A program made the position numbers and the translations under genes. A stretch of 33,250 bases of DNA from Bryobacterales bacterium (GTDB taxonomy: Bacteria > Acidobacteriota > Terriglobia > Bryobacterales > Bryobacteraceae), in contig JAEUQC010000008.1 in assembly GCA_016789905.1 (NCBI GenBank), positions 1 through 33,250 on the forward strand, written 5' to 3'. Shown here piece after piece: positions 31,256-33,250 of this stretch. The stretch's first letter is position 1; each line of letters starts with the position of its first letter. The notes under the pieces are model-generated. The model was given only the letters and a program-made list of their open reading frames with translations, was not told the DNA's origin and ran no database searches.

Positions 31256-32758
31256 TTATGCCGTTGCTTCCCTGGTTTGCCGCATGGCCCACATGGCCAG
31301 CGCATAAAAAGCCACACCAATCATCGCCGCCGGAATGAGCGGCAACGCGGAACTGGCCTCAACCATGACCAGCGCGGCGGCCATGCCGGCGCCCGCCAGC
31401 AAGGTGCGCCCCAGCCCCGCAAACCCAAGCCCGGCCCCTACATAACGGCGAACGACAATATACGTTAATACCGGCGCAAGCGCGGCGGTGAGCAACCGGA
31501 CGTAGGCGGCGGCCATCGGCCCCAGGCCGGGAATCAGAATCCAGTTCAGCCCGACGTACAGAACCACGCACACGGACTGAATCCAAATAAAATGACGTTG
31601 CAGCCCGCCCGCCACGGCGGCGATGGCCATGGCATGAGAGGCCCACATGGCCATGGTGGCCAGCAGCAGAACGGGCACATAGGCGCTTGCGGCCACGTAG
31701 CCGTCTCCAAACAGGAGTTTCACCACCGCCGCCGGCATAACGGCTGTCAGCACGGCGGCTGGAATGCCCAAGGCAAGAATGGCGTCGAACATTTGCTGAT
31801 AGAACTTTGTGAACTCCTGGACATCGGAGTTCCGGAAGGCCCGGCTCATGACCGGCAGCAGGGGCGTTGAAATGATCACTGGCAGATAGAGCGAATACTC
31901 CGGCAGTTGCGCCACCGCGCCGTACAACCCGGCCAGCTCCTTGCCGGCGTGCTGGGCCAGGATGAGAATGTCGGCTTTAAGCTGAATGGCCACAAAAAGG
32001 CCGCTGAGCGCCATGGGCAGGGATTCCTTGGCCAGCAGCAAAACCTGCTGCTTTTGGATGGAGAGACGAACGGGAAACTTCCTGCGCACGCACTCCCAAC
32101 TGAGTACCGCCAGAAGCGCGCGCGAACCCAATACAGCGGCAAAAAAGTGGTGGACCGGGCTGTGCAATGAGATGAGCCACATGAACAACAGCAAATTGAA
32201 GAGCCGCGTGGCAAGAATAATGGCCAGTTCGTAGTTCATGCGCATTTGCGCGCGGAAGATGGCCAGCGGCGTACGGAGAGAGCCGGCGGCCAGGATCAAC
32301 AGCCCCAGCCAGAGGGTGCTTTGGTGTGCCTGGTTGAGACCCCGGAAAAGAGAATAGGCCGTGAAGGCCGCCATACCGAGCGCGCCAAGGCCGGTGCGCA
32401 GGAACGTGAGCGCGCCCAGCCAGCCGCCGCTTTCATCCGGATGCTGCGACATCTCACGCACGGCAATATCCATCACGGACATGTCGGCCGCTACGTCAAC
32501 CAGGGTGAGAAACGCCAAGACAGCCAGATAATGCCCGTAGTCCTCCGGACCGAAATAGCGGGCCGTGAGGACGTAGACCAGGCTGTCGAGGAGGATGGCC
32601 CCAATGCGCGCCACGCCGATGGCGATCATATTTCCGCGAATGCTCTGGGCGGCCGGTGGCGTCAGGCCACGCCTCCGCGGGTCAATTTTGGCGATAAACC
32701 TGGTGAACAAGGATGCTTTTTCCGGCAAACTGGGTGTCTCCGGATCCCGATTTCTCAT
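31256..32758 (-). CDS. Polysaccharide flippase (MOP/Wzx family), copy 1
   Basis: The 500-residue integral membrane protein has a cytoplasmic N-terminus of about 40 residues and about 12-14 hydrophobic spans; TARYFGPEDYGHYLAV is the conserved start of the family. Such proteins flip undecaprenyl-linked repeat units to the periplasm for polymerisation. The start at ATG 32758 has a weak ribosome site. The gap to the upstream methyltransferase is 131 bases. Copy 2 at 26361 is only distantly similar, so the two may flip different glycans. Confidence 0.85.
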   Translation of the reverse strand: MRNRDPETPSLPEKASLFTRFIAKIDPRRRGLTPPAAQSIRGNMIAIGVARIGAILLDSLVYVLTARYFGPEDYGHYLAVLAFLTLVDVAADMSVMDIAVREMSQHPDESGGWLGALTFLRTGLGALGMAAFTAYSLFRGLNQAHQSTLWLGLLILAAGSLRTPLAIFRAQMRMNYELAIILATRLFNLLLFMWLISLHSPVHHFFAAVLGSRALLAVLSWECVRRKFPVRLSIQKQQVLLLAKESLPMALSGLFVAIQLKADILILAQHAGKELAGLYGAVAQLPEYSLYLPVIISTPLLPVMSRAFRNSDVQEFTKFYQQMFDAILALGIPAAVLTAVMPAAVVKLLFGDGYVAASAYVPVLLLATMAMWASHAMAIAAVAGGLQRHFIWIQSVCVVLYVGLNWILIPGLGPMAAAYVRLLTAALAPVLTYIVVRRYVGAGLGFAGLGRTLLAGAGMAAALVMVEASSALPLIPAAMIGVAFYALAMWAMRQTREATA

Positions 32759-32889
32759 AGACAGCCAACAGCAAAACTCATTCTCTGGGCGGCGTCAAAT
32801 TGCAGCGCGGGACAGTACCGCGGGTTCAGCATGGCAAAACTCAAGTATACGCGGCTTTCCTTGTGCTCCCAAAGGAGAACACCCATCGT

Positions 32890-33250
32890 TTACTTGCGGC
32901 ACGTGGCCAGCAGAACCGGCCAAAAATCCCAGCGCCCGCCGCTGGCGGCGATGAGGCTTCGCCCCACCAACTCACAAGCGGTGTATGCCAAACTGAAACC
33001 GAAATTAGGCTTCATCTCCGAACGGTAGCCCATCAGATGATGGAGCTTCACATCGCGGAACTCCGCCGTTGTGGCGGCACGTTTGATGGTGGTGGGAGAC
33101 CAGTGGTAGAGATGATCGAAAGGCAGCCAGGGAAGCGATGGGCGCCGCGTCACGGCATTGTAGACGGGAATCATGAACCGCAGGTCGGTCTCCATTTTGT
33201 AGTGCGGCAGATAGTTGACCGTCTCCAACACCAGCAGCCCGCCAGGCTTC
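32890..33250 (-). CDS. SAM-dependent methyltransferase, C-terminal part (truncated by window edge)
   Basis: This open frame ends at TAA 32890 and runs beyond 33250 without a start. The visible 119 codons begin with KPGGLLVLETVNYLP, the post-motif III signature of class I SAM-dependent methyltransferases (LKPGG-x-L-x-LE). They continue through HLYHWSPTTIKRA to a short C-terminus with a hydrophobic tail. The SAM-binding glycine loop would lie outside the window. In an EPS operon it likely methylates a sugar or a precursor, but the substrate is unknown. A downstream GTG at 33231 is in frame, yet the residues before it are clearly part of the domain, so it is not the start. Confidence 0.75.
   Translation of the reverse strand, partial: KPGGLLVLETVNYLPHYKMETDLRFMIPVYNAVTRRPSLPWLPFDHLYHWSPTTIKRAATTAEFRDVKLHHLMGYRSEMKPNFGFSLAYTACELVGRSLIAASGGRWDFWPVLLATCRK

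Noticed and set aside
30174..31307. 377-codon plus-strand frame opposite the glycosyltransferase
   Set aside because: The minus strand frame has clear GT2 motifs and an AGGAGG start; the plus frame has none.

Overview
The window looks like a GC-rich acidobacterial chromosome, probably Bryobacterales/Solibacter-like. This is inferred from three things: the PEP-CTERM signals, the NHL protein whose second half consists of a paired-cysteine domain I associate with that group, and the style of the TonB-like protein. No rRNA, tRNA, insertion sequence, phage gene or CRISPR array was seen. Both edges cut through genes.

Left half (1-13664): a surface-protein region linked to the exosortase/PEP-CTERM pathway. 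Three full-length paralogous TPR lipoproteins resembling PrsT (800-3109 -, 4399-6693 +, 11346-13664 +) each sit beside an exported protein gene. Three of the exported proteins end in a clear PEP-CTERM signal: two of unknown function (3364-4317 +, 10361-11134 -) and a matrixin-like zinc protease (6690-7550 -). An astacin-like secreted protease (7752-9734 -) lies among them, and a truncated secreted protein (1-608 -) starts the window. Several promoter regions here share short AGTAC-type repeats.

Middle (13726-18909): a PilZ-domain protein, a large secreted protein with six NHL repeats followed by four Ig-like repeats (three nearly identical at DNA level), and a proline-rich TonB-family protein.

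Right half (19288-33250): an exopolysaccharide locus made of two convergent operons. The plus operon encodes a B12-binding radical SAM enzyme, an RmlD-like reductase, a CpsD-like ATPase, a 31-residue single-span membrane peptide, a GT2 glycosyltransferase, a Wzz/GumC-like chain-length protein and a GH-A-like barrel protein. The minus operon encodes a methyltransferase (partial), a Wzx-like flippase, a GT2, a Wzy/O-antigen-ligase-like protein, a second GH-A-like paralogue and a second flippase. Together these make a plausible Wzx/Wzy-type pathway: sugar modification and transfer, flipping, polymerisation, length control, and trimming or binding. Exosortase substrates are usually encoded in genomes that also have such an EPS locus, so the two halves are probably functionally linked. 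No exosortase gene lies in the window.
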